Origin: CAZIKF01 sp964539825
Lineage (GTDB): Bacteria > Muiribacteriota > UBA6191
Reading direction: 5' to 3'
DNA length: 64,000 bases
Assembly: GCA_964539825.1 (NCBI GenBank)
Contig: CAZIKF010000026.1
Location: 1-64,000 of the forward strand
Under the pieces are notes generated by a model that was not told the DNA's origin, made no database searches, and saw only the letters and a program-made list of their open reading frames with translations. This document shows, piece by piece, positions 44,007-53,244 of this stretch; position 1 is the first letter of the stretch, and each line of letters opens with the position of its first letter. A program made the translations under genes and the position numbers.

Positions 44007-47000
44007 AACCCTTCAGAAGTATCACCAACAAGATTAAGTCCTATCCGAAATTATTGGTTTTATGCTGGATACTAATTCCCCTTCTAACCGTGGATATCTT
44101 TTATACCGGGAAGTGGGTTCCCATTCGAATACGCAAGACCTTTGTGGGTTTGGAAAAGCAGTGGCATGATTTCCTGATTCGACAACAATCCAATGAATTG
44201 ATCGATAGGAAAAGAAAGCTGGATCAGGACATTAAGAAGAATGTCTACCAGAAGAATTCCCAAACCTTTCAAAAAGCCTTTGATAGTCTGGTTGTAAGGA
44301 CCAGGACGCATAAGGACATCGCTATTGTTGCGGTGGATGAAAAGACTCTGACAAAACTGGGTGAATGGCCAGTGCGAAGACACCATTATGCTCACCTGCT
44401 AGATAGAATCCTCATCGATGGAAAAGCTCGGGGAGTAGTCTTTGATATCATGTTTTCCGAGCAGGGAGATAGGCTTCCGATTCAGAAGCTAACCCAGCTC
44501 AAAGATCGGGTTGTACCTAGTCTCAAGCCGGTCATAGATCAGGCAATTCAAGAAATTGATTATGATCGATTTCTTGAGGCAACCATGAACAAGCACCGCT
44601 ATAGGATCGTTGCCGGATACACCACCCTTCAGGAAGAGGAATCCAAAGTAAAGGACTATTCCAAGGTCTATTTTCCTGAGGTTCTGAGGAAATATCCCAC
44701 GGAACATCTCAACACAACAATCCTGAAAACTATTCCGGAAGTTAAGGGCGGAGTTTATAACTACCCAGGAATTCTGGACAACATCCTCTACCGAGGTTTC
44801 TTTTCTGTTCCCACTGATGAGCTGGATGGCCTGGTGCGTGATGTTGATCTTCTAACCCAGTATCCTATGAAGTTCCGGCACTCAGGAGGTGAACTTAGTG
44901 AGGAGACGAAAGAGCTGTTCGGATCCCTTGATTTGGAGACTTACGCAATGCTTACAGGAACTTTTAATCCTCCAGAGGAAGCAGGTCCCTATTTGGTATT
45001 GAAGGGACACGCTCGCAAGTTACTCAACAAGCCCACCAGAGAAAAAATCAAATCCATGGTTAGGGAGGCGATTTCAAGAGTATCGGATTTAAGCACCTTT
45101 CAAAGAGATCTCTTAGAGCGAATCATTGAAAAGTCCGACCTGATGAAAGAGGACGTTTATCGTGGTCTTACCCTGTTCTCGATTCAATATACCCTCGGCC
45201 TGCTTAACTGGAGTGAAAATCCCGATGAAGGCTTTTTACTGAACCTGGTAGTGAAAGAACCTGAATTGAAAGAAGAAATTCTGGCGGATCTATCGGATGA
45301 TACGCGTAGAAAGATACTCAGGGTAAGGAAAGGAGAGGAGTTTAAGGCATATCTGGAGCCCCTGAAGTCGGCCCATCGAAATCTAGAGTCCAATTTAATT
45401 CGTCTTCTCCTTAAGCAGATTCTGGCTCCTCTTGAGCAGGAAATGGTACTGCTTCATTCCTTTCCTGAAGAGGAGTGTCAGAGAGTCCTGCGCTTGATAA
45501 GAGATAATCTTGGCCTGGGAAAGCAATTTCTAACGGATGTCTTCAAAGTCGAAAATCTTGATGAAGTCTATCCAGAAATTAAGATGTCCAGAAAGGGGAG
45601 GGTGGGCATCAACTATTACGGGTTAGCCAATTCTTATCCCGTTTATAGCTTCACCGATGTCATCTCAGAGCCCAGGTTAAGTCCCAAATACCTGGGTTAT
45701 GAACTTCCTGCTATTTCCCTCAGGGAAGCCCTGGAAAATAGAGTTGTCTACATTGGGCCTACCGCTGTGGGAATCAGTGACTGGAGAAATACACCGATCT
45801 ATAAGCAGCTAGATGGAGTGGAATTACACGCCCATGCCCTGGGAAACCTGAGAACAGCGAAGCAAATTCTAAGGGGACCTGACAATCGTGTTCTAGAGGG
45901 TTTGTTCATCGTGGCTCTGGGAATTATTCTCCCTTTGATTCTCATTTCCCTCAATGCGGTTCTTGGAGCGGTTGTAGTCCTTGCTATCGTGGTTGGTTAT
46001 TTCTTCTTCTGTTCCAGTACCTTCATGAATTCACAAAATTATTTCTATTTCATCCCGCCCTTTCTACAGAGCCTGGGTACCTATATCCTGCAGACAAGTT
46101 ATTCCTATATCAAGGAGCAAAAGGAAAGGCGTAAGACCCGCAACGCCTTTCAGCACTACGTAAACGCGAGTGTTGTGGATGCCGTGCTCAGGGACCCGGA
46201 TATGCTCAAACTGGGAGGACAACGGCGGGAACTTTCGGTTCTATTTTCCGATGTTCGCGGATTTACGACGATTTCTGAAGGTCTTGCTCCCGAAACACTC
46301 GTAGCCCTGATGAATGAGTATCTAACTGAAATGACAGATTTGGTCCTGAAATATAATGGAACCTTAGATAAGTTTATCGGTGATGCCGTAATGGCGTTTT
46401 GGGGGGCTCCCATTGGCCAGGAAGATCATGTCTATCGGGCGGTGATGACCGCTATTGAGATGAATCAGAGAGTCGCTCAAATGCACGCTGATTTTATGCA
46501 GAATTACGGTGTGGAAGTAAAAATCGGAATAGGAGTCAATACCGGTCCAGCAGTAGTGGGAAACATGGGCTCAAAGAGTCGCTTTGACTACACAATTCTG
46601 GGAGACACGGTCAATCTCGGGGCTCGCCTTGAGGGGCAAACCAAGAACTATGGCGTGGAGCTCATCGTTTCGGAATCAACTCATTCCCATATAAAAGATT
46701 GGGCCGCTACACGGTTTTTGGATTTAATTGCTGTGAAAGGTAAGACTGAGCCCGTAAGAATTTATGAATGTCCTGGGGTCAAGAAGGAGATGGACTCTAA
46801 AATTCTGGAGGGCATGGCCAAGTTTGAAGAAGCTGTGGATATTCATTATTTTGGCAGAAATTTCGCCGAAGGAATTCCAGTATTTGAAAAACTCAAGGAA
46901 TACTGGGGAGGCGAAAATTTGGCATGTGATCTTTATATAGAGAGGCTTAGCGATTTCGTGGAGAATCCACCTGAGGAAGCCTGGAACGGAGTATTTGTAG

Positions 47001-47014
47001 CTACTTCAAAGTGA
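44003..47014 (+). CDS. CHASE2-domain class III adenylate cyclase
   Basis: A 1,003-residue membrane protein. N-terminal helix (about 12-32), a large extracytoplasmic CHASE2 sensor ('DIAIVAVDEKTLTKLGEWPVRR', 'GVVFDIMFSEQ') with a long insertion, about three helices (630-710), then a class III cyclase domain (about 735-925). Catalytic residues: metal-binding D750 and D794, and adenine-specifying K790 and D862, so ATP rather than GTP is the expected substrate. It probably senses an extracytoplasmic signal and makes cAMP; a cNMP-binding protein without HTH is encoded at 16996. Coupled to the upstream thiamine pyrophosphokinase-like gene. Its stop lies in a palindromic element. Confidence 0.93.
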   Translation: MKPFRSITNKIKSYPKLLVLCWILIPLLTVDIFYTGKWVPIRIRKTFVGLEKQWHDFLIRQQSNELIDRKRKLDQDIKKNVYQKNSQTFQKAFDSLVVRTRTHKDIAIVAVDEKTLTKLGEWPVRRHHYAHLLDRILIDGKARGVVFDIMFSEQGDRLPIQKLTQLKDRVVPSLKPVIDQAIQEIDYDRFLEATMNKHRYRIVAGYTTLQEEESKVKDYSKVYFPEVLRKYPTEHLNTTILKTIPEVKGGVYNYPGILDNILYRGFFSVPTDELDGLVRDVDLLTQYPMKFRHSGGELSEETKELFGSLDLETYAMLTGTFNPPEEAGPYLVLKGHARKLLNKPTREKIKSMVREAISRVSDLSTFQRDLLERIIEKSDLMKEDVYRGLTLFSIQYTLGLLNWSENPDEGFLLNLVVKEPELKEEILADLSDDTRRKILRVRKGEEFKAYLEPLKSAHRNLESNLIRLLLKQILAPLEQEMVLLHSFPEEECQRVLRLIRDNLGLGKQFLTDVFKVENLDEVYPEIKMSRKGRVGINYYGLANSYPVYSFTDVISEPRLSPKYLGYELPAISLREALENRVVYIGPTAVGISDWRNTPIYKQLDGVELHAHALGNLRTAKQILRGPDNRVLEGLFIVALGIILPLILISLNAVLGAVVVLAIVVGYFFFCSSTFMNSQNYFYFIPPFLQSLGTYILQTSYSYIKEQKERRKTRNAFQHYVNASVVDAVLRDPDMLKLGGQRRELSVLFSDVRGFTTISEGLAPETLVALMNEYLTEMTDLVLKYNGTLDKFIGDAVMAFWGAPIGQEDHVYRAVMTAIEMNQRVAQMHADFMQNYGVEVKIGIGVNTGPAVVGNMGSKSRFDYTILGDTVNLGARLEGQTKNYGVELIVSESTHSHIKDWAATRFLDLIAVKGKTEPVRIYECPGVKKEMDSKILEGMAKFEEAVDIHYFGRNFAEGIPVFEKLKEYWGGENLACDLYIERLSDFVENPPEEAWNGVFVATSK

Positions 47015-47175
47015 TGCGAGAACCGGAACTTAGGTAGAAGCCTGGACTCCCAGAACCGGCACCTGAGAGCAGATCACTTCTAGAACGATGCGATGCATCG
47101 CCCGTCGTCGCGTTCTACTCCCATGCACCCATTCTGAGAGCCCAATCATCCACCACGTCCCGGCCCTCGCATCAC
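47011..47175 (+). repeat. Palindromic element copy 4 (core type II), 3' of adenylate cyclase
   Basis: A 165-bp nested inverted repeat. Outer arm GTGATGCGAGAACCGGAAC (47011-47029) pairs with 47157-47175; the first 10 bases match perfectly. Inner arms around AGCCTGGACTCCCAGAA pair imperfectly with the right side. The apex (about 47081-47112) is identical over about 32 bases to copy 2 at 15052. TGA at 47012-47014 is the stop codon of the cyclase gene. Confidence 0.88.
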
Positions 47176-47270
47176 AGTATTTTAAGAATTATTGGAGGAT
47201 TCTGTATTGGGAGTTCAACATTGCATTTGCCATCCCCTTTGGCTAATAGCGGTAGCGTCATCTTGCGGCC

Positions 47271-48464
47271 TTATGTCTCCAGTTCACTCCAGTCGGGGTG
47301 ATAGAGGATTGTGCTCATGTAGATGAAGAAGGTTAGCGATGGAACTGAGTAGAGGGACTCATCTGTGAAACAGAGAAGTAAAAACATAGTAGGTAATAAG
47401 ACTAAGAAGGATCGATAGGGATGTGTTGGCCAGCGCACATAGATGCGTAGAAGTATGGGAAATAGAGCTAATAGAATGATGAGTCCGGGTAGACCAAACT
47501 GTACCATTGCCACCAGATACTGGTTGTGGGGATGATCTGAATTTATGGTTCCTGGGGGGTAGAATTCCTTTAGCAGGGTTTGATGCTTTTCTCGATAAGA
47601 ACCTGTGCCGTGTCCGTAATATGGACTTTGTGAAAACAGGCGAATTCCAGCATCTATATGGTGAAGTCTTTCTCCTAAAGAGCTGTGCGTGATTTGAGAT
47701 TGAAAGAGAACTAAGTCCCGTTTGAGCTCCAAAATCCGAGACGAAAAGGTTTCAACTGTCAAAAACAAGATTGTTATTGAGATTCCAAGACCCACACACG
47801 CACCCACGACAATCTTCCAGCTTCGAGTCTCCAGGAGAATCCATAAGGGAATCAGAACCAGGAGTAGAATCTGACCGGTTCTTCCGCCCGTAGCAATCAG
47901 GCTCGCCGCAAATGAGATTTGGATAACCCAGCTTAAGACACGTGCAGCCGGACTCCAATTCCTTTGTAACCAGAAGAGTAAGAGCATAGCAAAGACCAAC
48001 ATTGGACTGTACTGCACTCGATTGATAAATGGGGTTCCGCCTGCCTGCATGGGTTCAATACTCCACCATCCCAGTAGTATTCCGTGGGTTAAAAGGTGGT
48101 AAATGAAAATCCCGCTCACGAACGAATTAAGAGCAGCACGCAGATAGGGAATACTGATACAGGACATCAATATTGGGAGAGTGGATAGATATAGAGACTT
48201 TTTCCAGGGTGTTAAGGCTCCTGAATAATCTTCGGTCCAGCCGACACCAAGGGTATGCAAGAGCAGCCAACATAGGCACCAGTAAATTAGATAGTTGCCC
48301 CTTATCCCTTGTTTGAAGCCGCGCAAATCACCTTTGAAGATACCGCCCAAAACCAGCAGGCCCAGAAGCAGATAGCAAAAGGCCACCGAAAAAGGAAGGC
48401 AAAACCCAAAGAGTAAGAAGAGGCCAGTGGTTACTCGATTGACAGGGAAAGAAGGGGTAGTCAT
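47271..48464 (-). CDS. O-antigen ligase / polymerase-like membrane protein (Wzy_C/WaaL family)
   Basis: A 397-residue protein with 10-12 transmembrane helices. The large extracytoplasmic loop contains the O-antigen-ligase hallmarks: 'SSLGERLHHIDAGIRLFSQSPYYGHGTGSY' (Arg-rich start) and 'SDHPHNQYL' with the conserved histidine. It transfers polymerised surface glycan to lipid A-core, or polymerises it. First gene of the polysaccharide region, and transcribed away from the neighbouring FkbM gene's 3' end. A short 88-base gap precedes it. I do not distinguish ligase from polymerase. Confidence 0.85.
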   Translation of the reverse strand: MTTPSFPVNRVTTGLFLLFGFCLPFSVAFCYLLLGLLVLGGIFKGDLRGFKQGIRGNYLIYWCLCWLLLHTLGVGWTEDYSGALTPWKKSLYLSTLPILMSCISIPYLRAALNSFVSGIFIYHLLTHGILLGWWSIEPMQAGGTPFINRVQYSPMLVFAMLLLFWLQRNWSPAARVLSWVIQISFAASLIATGGRTGQILLLVLIPLWILLETRSWKIVVGACVGLGISITILFLTVETFSSRILELKRDLVLFQSQITHSSLGERLHHIDAGIRLFSQSPYYGHGTGSYREKHQTLLKEFYPPGTINSDHPHNQYLVAMVQFGLPGLIILLALFPILLRIYVRWPTHPYRSFLVLLPTMFLLLCFTDESLYSVPSLTFFIYMSTILYHPDWSELET

Positions 48465-48553
48465 GGATTGAGTTCAGGTGAATTGGAAAATGAAAGAGGT
48501 TATTGAGGAGACTTCGTCACAACAATATGAATAGTGTTGCTGATCTTTGGAAT

Positions 48554-49312
48554 TTACCGTTTTAAGACTTCCCCATGGAAAAAAGAATCGAACTTTTCGC
48601 GAGGACAAAACCATACGTTTCGATGATCAATTTCCCTGTCAGGGTACGGTCGTTGCCGAATTTTTTCCAGAGCATGAAGACCTTCATGATCCGCGAAGAA
48701 GCCAAGGTAATCATCTTGCTCAAGAATTTTGACGATTTGTTGGTCTGTTTCGCGGGAAACTGAGCATTCAATCAAAAATGTGGGACGATAAAGTTTCACT
48801 AATCTGTCAGCCCCACGCATCACCTCGAATTCAAAGCCCTCAACATCCATTTTTACAAAGGTAATAGGGAGTAGATTTGGTTCGTGGTTTGAAGCCAGAA
48901 ACTTGTTTAGAGAGGAAGTTTCAATTTCAATCGCCTGAGACTTTTCTCTAAGAATTAAGGATGCTGCTCCATCGCCAATATAGTCTCGAAAAAGTTGGGC
49001 TCTTCCGGGTTCGCTTGAGAGACCAGCCATATAAAATTGCACATTATTCAAAGAGAATACTCTCGATAGCCGTTTGAGATGCGAGAACAGTTCAGGTTGA
49101 GGTTCAAAACAGTGTACCTGACCGTTGATGCCTACACAGCGAGACATCCACCATGCAAAAATTCCCTTATTCGTACCGATGTCTAGAACAGCAGAACCGG
49201 AAATGGGAAGCTGAAGCAAGTGTTTAAGGTCAAAGCGCTCCGTTCGAAACCGGTATCGATAGAATCGATGCAGCATATGGAGCTTGAAAGTAAAATCGAA
49301 TTTTTCCTTCAT
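48554..49312 (-). CDS. FkbM-family methyltransferase
   Basis: A 252-residue SAM-dependent methyltransferase. Motif I 'VLDIGTNKGIFAWWMSR', 'VHCFEPQPELFSHLKR' for the ribose-binding strand, and 'TFVKMDVEGFEFEVMRGA', the typical FkbM signature. Likely O-methylates a sugar in the polysaccharide made by neighbouring genes. Minus strand, 89 bases upstream of the ligase gene, so probably co-transcribed with it. A 287-base gap separates it from the divergent wecA-like gene; no clear promoter was seen there. Confidence 0.88.
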   Translation of the reverse strand: MKEKFDFTFKLHMLHRFYRYRFRTERFDLKHLLQLPISGSAVLDIGTNKGIFAWWMSRCVGINGQVHCFEPQPELFSHLKRLSRVFSLNNVQFYMAGLSSEPGRAQLFRDYIGDGAASLILREKSQAIEIETSSLNKFLASNHEPNLLPITFVKMDVEGFEFEVMRGADRLVKLYRPTFLIECSVSRETDQQIVKILEQDDYLGFFADHEGLHALEKIRQRPYPDREIDHRNVWFCPREKFDSFFHGEVLKR

Positions 49313-49599
49313 TCTATTAGGCCAGCTTTAAAATTCGGTTCATTATATACTCAAAATGAAGTAATTTGTCCGGATTCCCAGACAAAGCATGAATCCAAAG
49401 ATTCCTGAGCTCATCTGCGGTTGAGCCCTCCAGTAGCGAATCCAAATCCAGAGTTTAGAGATGAGGTTATACCTTGACAAGTTTAGATCCATGTTTATCA
49501 TTCGTGACCACGTTTTAAGTGACGCTTTGTCAAAACCATCGGAAGTGTTCTATCCTCACGCCGATCTTTCGATAAAGGCCTCAAGAAACAATCGCAGTT

Positions 49600-50688
49600 A
49601 TGCTCGCAGCAATTTGGATTTTTATAGTCGTATTTTCGCTTAGCCTTGGGCTAAGCGGGGTCATTATATGGGCTTCGCAAAGGTGGAATCTGCTTTCCAC
49701 GCCGCAGGCCAATCGCTGGAATGATCGTCGCATTTCCATCCATGGAGGAGTGGGAATTTGGTTGGCTTTCAGCGTAGGACTATTCCTTTTTAAAGGGATT
49801 GATCTAGAGGTTCAAGAGTGGGTCTTGTGGTCCACCTCCAGTCTCATGTTTCTGGTAGGTCTCTACGATGACTTTTTTACACTCTCACCAAAGTGGAAAT
49901 TGTTGTTTCAGTTTCTTGTTACAGGCACTGCGGTGGGTTGCGGAATCATGTTCACTTTTCTTGACTCCTACTGGTTGAATGTTCTGATTACTGCCCTTTG
50001 GATTGTGGGGCTGAACAACGCGATTAACCTTCTTGATAATATGGATGGAGCCAGCTCTGGTATCGTGTTTATCACCCTTACCTCCCTTGCTTTCCTACCG
50101 CACCATATGGATGCTGGATTGGCTTATAGCTGCCTCATTCTGGCGGCTAGTGTGCTTGGCTTCCTGGTATTTAACTTCCATCCGGCACGAATTTTCATGG
50201 GTGATAGCGGGAGTCTCTTCTTAGGTAATATGACCGCCATGTTGCTTTTGCTTTTCAGCCAGACAATTTCTCCCACTGTGTCGCATACATTCTTTAATTT
50301 ACCCAGTGCGATCTTGATACCCGCACTGATGCTTTTCACGCCCATCCTTGATACGACTTATGTATTTCTAAACCGAATTCTGAATGGTTATCCCATTTCC
50401 CAGGGAGATAAAGGTCATATCTCTCACCGCTTGTCCCATATTCTGGGCGGTGATCGCCTGGCAGTACTTTGCCTCTACGCATTCCAGCTCAACATCGCAT
50501 GGATCGTAGCTTCTTATTATTGGACATATTTCTATCCAGTAATGTTGCTGACCGTGCTTGGCCTGGTTCTGCTGACCCGGGCAACCAACCATTTAGTTTG
50601 GCCGGAGAAGTATGTCAAGCCACCGAGTCTTGGCTTCAGGATTGCTCCCCTTCGGCGAGCTGTGAATATAGCTGGTCAAGATCTTTGA
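49600..50688 (+). CDS. Polyprenyl-phosphate GlcNAc-1-phosphate transferase family (WecA/MraY)
   Basis: A 362-residue membrane protein with about 10-11 helices. Family motifs: 'GLYDDFFTLSPKWKLLFQ' (DD), 'NNAINLLDNMDGASSG', 'FHPARIFMGDSGSLFLG' and 'GDKGHISHRL' (HxxH near the C-terminus). It begins surface-glycan assembly by attaching a sugar-1-phosphate to undecaprenyl phosphate. The 'HPARIFMGDSGS' form is closer to WecA-type than to MraY. Its 3' end overlaps the convergent glycosyltransferase gene by 53 bases. Confidence 0.92.
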   Translation: MLAAIWIFIVVFSLSLGLSGVIIWASQRWNLLSTPQANRWNDRRISIHGGVGIWLAFSVGLFLFKGIDLEVQEWVLWSTSSLMFLVGLYDDFFTLSPKWKLLFQFLVTGTAVGCGIMFTFLDSYWLNVLITALWIVGLNNAINLLDNMDGASSGIVFITLTSLAFLPHHMDAGLAYSCLILAASVLGFLVFNFHPARIFMGDSGSLFLGNMTAMLLLLFSQTISPTVSHTFFNLPSAILIPALMLFTPILDTTYVFLNRILNGYPISQGDKGHISHRLSHILGGDRLAVLCLYAFQLNIAWIVASYYWTYFYPVMLLTVLGLVLLTRATNHLVWPEKYVKPPSLGFRIAPLRRAVNIAGQDL

Positions 50689-51832
50689 TTAAACGGTTCA
50701 CTGAGTAGCGTTCCTGAACAAACTGCCTGGCAAGAGCTACCTTCTGAGTAGGGATTTCATCGGTGATGGATTGAAATTGACTCGCGAACTCCGAAGGCTT
50801 AGGGTCTGAAATGAGGATGCCACGTTCACCTTGAACTCCTAACAGGTCAACAATTCCCCCCACAGCCGATGCGATTACGGGAATTCCACAGGCAAAAGCT
50901 TCTAAAATGGAGAGAGGTGTCCCTTCATTTATAGACGTCAGTACCAGGCAATCCAGGGCTCCATAAATCTGTCGTGGATCCTCTACATTTCCAGTGAAGT
51001 GTACATTTTTTAGTTCCATACTGCCGACAAGATCTCTCAATAGCGTTTCAAACTCTCTTGAGCCTCCCCCGACGATCAGGAAATGAACATCAGTGGAATC
51101 ACCGCTCCCCTGAAATACCTGAATGGCTTCAAAGAATAATTTGTGATTTTTAATCGAAGACAACCTGCCAACAATCCCGAAGACAGTGCTTTGTGAGCTG
51201 ATCCCAAAAGAATCCCGCAGAGAATTGAAATCCAATTCCAATGCAAAGTCGGTCTCAACTCCCAGGGGAATGATTTTGTGTTGCTTTAGGTTACCAACCT
51301 GGTAAGTGTCTAAGATTTCTTTCTGCTGTTGAGATGAAATCGTAATGATGACGTCGCTGCCAAGCAGTGCCAGGAGTCTTTCAATCCATAAAAAAAGTCG
51401 ATGTTTCCAGGGTGAAAAATATCCATGAAAGGTGTGACCGTGGAAAGTATGAACCACCATAGGGGCTTTAGAGAAAGGATGTAAAATTCGCCAGAGCAGA
51501 ACAGAGAGCCTTCCTAAAAAGCCGGCTTTAGAGGTATGAGTGTGGCAAATAAGAGGGCGAAATCGATCTAAAATAGAATATAGACTAAGAATACAGCGCA
51601 GGTCTTTGAACAAAGAGATGGAGGAAGATAGGGTGGGTAGCTTTAAGAGCCGGATTCCACACTTCCTGGCGAAATGAGAAAGGTCATCCTCATTGCTTTC
51701 GACATCCCCGTAAACCAAAAGATTACACCAACCAATCCGATTTAAACCCTGGGAAGCCCAGCTGACGTGTTTAGCCGGACCCCCTACATTTAGGCGAGCG
51801 ATGATGCGTAGAACTCTACGTCGGTGGTTCAT
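50636..51832 (-). CDS. GT4-family glycosyltransferase
   Basis: A 398-residue, GT-B-fold enzyme. N-terminal 'LRIIARLNVGGPAKHV' and C-terminal 'VLTSINEGTPLSILEAFACGIPVIASAVGGIVDLL', the usual donor-binding E-x7-E segment of family 4. It adds a sugar to the lipid-linked repeat unit. GGAG lies 5 bases before the ATG. Transcribed opposite to its neighbours within the polysaccharide region; the 3' end overlaps that of the wecA-like gene. Confidence 0.92.
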   Translation of the reverse strand: MNHRRRVLRIIARLNVGGPAKHVSWASQGLNRIGWCNLLVYGDVESNEDDLSHFARKCGIRLLKLPTLSSSISLFKDLRCILSLYSILDRFRPLICHTHTSKAGFLGRLSVLLWRILHPFSKAPMVVHTFHGHTFHGYFSPWKHRLFLWIERLLALLGSDVIITISSQQQKEILDTYQVGNLKQHKIIPLGVETDFALELDFNSLRDSFGISSQSTVFGIVGRLSSIKNHKLFFEAIQVFQGSGDSTDVHFLIVGGGSREFETLLRDLVGSMELKNVHFTGNVEDPRQIYGALDCLVLTSINEGTPLSILEAFACGIPVIASAVGGIVDLLGVQGERGILISDPKPSEFASQFQSITDEIPTQKVALARQFVQERYSVNRLIKDLDQLYSQLAEGEQS

Positions 51833-52020
51833 TCCATCTCCATCAGGTTACCTGGTCTACAATTAGCGACTAAACGGGCCCCTTTCACAAAGACCCCTTC
51901 GTCGTGAAGCCAATTTAATTATGGTAATATTGGCCGAATTTGCGATTCTGCTCGGAGAGCATTTAAGAAAGGCTTCGAACACATTCGTCCACGTGGATTA
52001 TATGCAAAAAAAGAATTCAA

Positions 52021-53244
52021 ATGAATTGTAGACTTTGTGACTCTTCGAATTTTGAAACTCTCATTGACCTTGGGATGAGCCCCTTTGCAAACAGTTACCT
52101 TACTGAAGAGCAATTAGAGGAGGGGGAAACCTTCTATCCACTACATGCAAAGGTGTGTATAAATTGCTTCCTGGTCCAACTACCAGCGTATGTGAAGCCA
52201 GCATCAATCTTTGATGAGTATGCCTATTTTTCCTCATATTCCACCTCTTGGCTTCAACATTGCAAAGCATATTGTGAAAAGGTCAAAGCTAAATTTGAAC
52301 TGCACAAAAATTCATTTGTTGTGGAAGTAGCTTCCAATGATGGCTACCTATTAAAAAACTTTTTGGAGTCTGAAATTCCTTGTATGGGAATTGAGCCAGC
52401 CGAAAATGTAGCCAACAATGCCATTATGAAAGGAATTCCTACCGAGATTGGTTTTTTTGGTGCCTCTCTGGCGGATAAGATTCGATCCACGCATGGTGCT
52501 GCAGATTTACTGGTATCTAAGAATGTACTGGCTCATGTCCCCGATATACATGACTTTGTGGAAGGCTACAAAATCCTGCTTAAGGATAAAGGCGTGGTTA
52601 CGGTTGAATTCCCACATCTTTTGGAATTGATTTCAAATAATCAGTTTGACACCATATACCACGAACATTTCTCTTACTTGAGCCTGGGAGTCGTAAAGCA
52701 GTTGTTTGATGCCCATAACCTGAAAATATTCGAGGTGGAAACCCTCAATACCCATGGGGGTTCCTTAAGAGTTTATGCTTCCCATCAAGAATTCACAGGT
52801 TTTCGCAAAACGGACTCCGTAAAGCAGGTGTTACAGAAGGAAGAGGAGCAAAATCTCTATAATCAGCGTGCGTACAGGGAATTTCAGCTCAGAATACTGG
52901 CGATGCGGCAGAAATTGATGTCGTTGTTAACAAGTATCAAGAGCGAAGGGAAGTCTATAATTGGGTACGGAGCGGCAGCAAAAGGGAACACGCTTTTAAA
53001 CTATTTTGGTATCCGCTCGGACCTGGTCTCTTTTGTTGCAGATAAGTCTGAAGCAAAGCAGGGTAAATTCCTTCCAGGATCTCGCATTCCCATTATTTCT
53101 CCCGAGCAGTTGTTGGAGAATCCACCTGATTTTGTATTTGTGCTAGCGTGGAATTTAAAGGAAGAGATTTTAGAAGAGCTAACTGAAATCAGAAATGAGG
53201 GAACTAAGATTATTCTAGCAGTTCCTGAAGTGAGGGTGATTTAA
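52021..53244 (+). CDS. Sugar C-methyltransferase (NovU/TylC3-like)
   Basis: A 407-residue class I SAM methyltransferase of the three-part type. N-terminal zinc-binding segment ('NCRLCDSS', 'KVCINCFLVQ'), central Rossmann methyltransferase ('FVVEVASNDGYLLKNFLE'), C-terminal nucleotide-sugar-binding domain ('SIIGYGAAAKGNTLLNYFGI'). These enzymes C-methylate 4-keto-6-deoxy nucleotide sugars at C3. First of five tightly packed plus-strand genes (52021-56602). Precursor-forming nucleotidyltransferase and 4,6-dehydratase genes are not in the window. Confidence 0.9.
   Translation: MNCRLCDSSNFETLIDLGMSPFANSYLTEEQLEEGETFYPLHAKVCINCFLVQLPAYVKPASIFDEYAYFSSYSTSWLQHCKAYCEKVKAKFELHKNSFVVEVASNDGYLLKNFLESEIPCMGIEPAENVANNAIMKGIPTEIGFFGASLADKIRSTHGAADLLVSKNVLAHVPDIHDFVEGYKILLKDKGVVTVEFPHLLELISNNQFDTIYHEHFSYLSLGVVKQLFDAHNLKIFEVETLNTHGGSLRVYASHQEFTGFRKTDSVKQVLQKEEEQNLYNQRAYREFQLRILAMRQKLMSLLTSIKSEGKSIIGYGAAAKGNTLLNYFGIRSDLVSFVADKSEAKQGKFLPGSRIPIISPEQLLENPPDFVFVLAWNLKEEILEELTEIRNEGTKIILAVPEVRVI

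Noticed and set aside
9944..47175. Palindromic elements as integron attC sites
   Set aside because: They follow genes as attC sites do, but the GTTRRRY / RYYYAAC end motifs are missing, no integrase is present and the flanking genes are not a cassette array.
49461..49643. 60-codon plus-strand ORF before the wecA-like gene
   Set aside because: It overlaps the true start of the next gene in another frame, lacks a ribosome site and shows no recognisable features.
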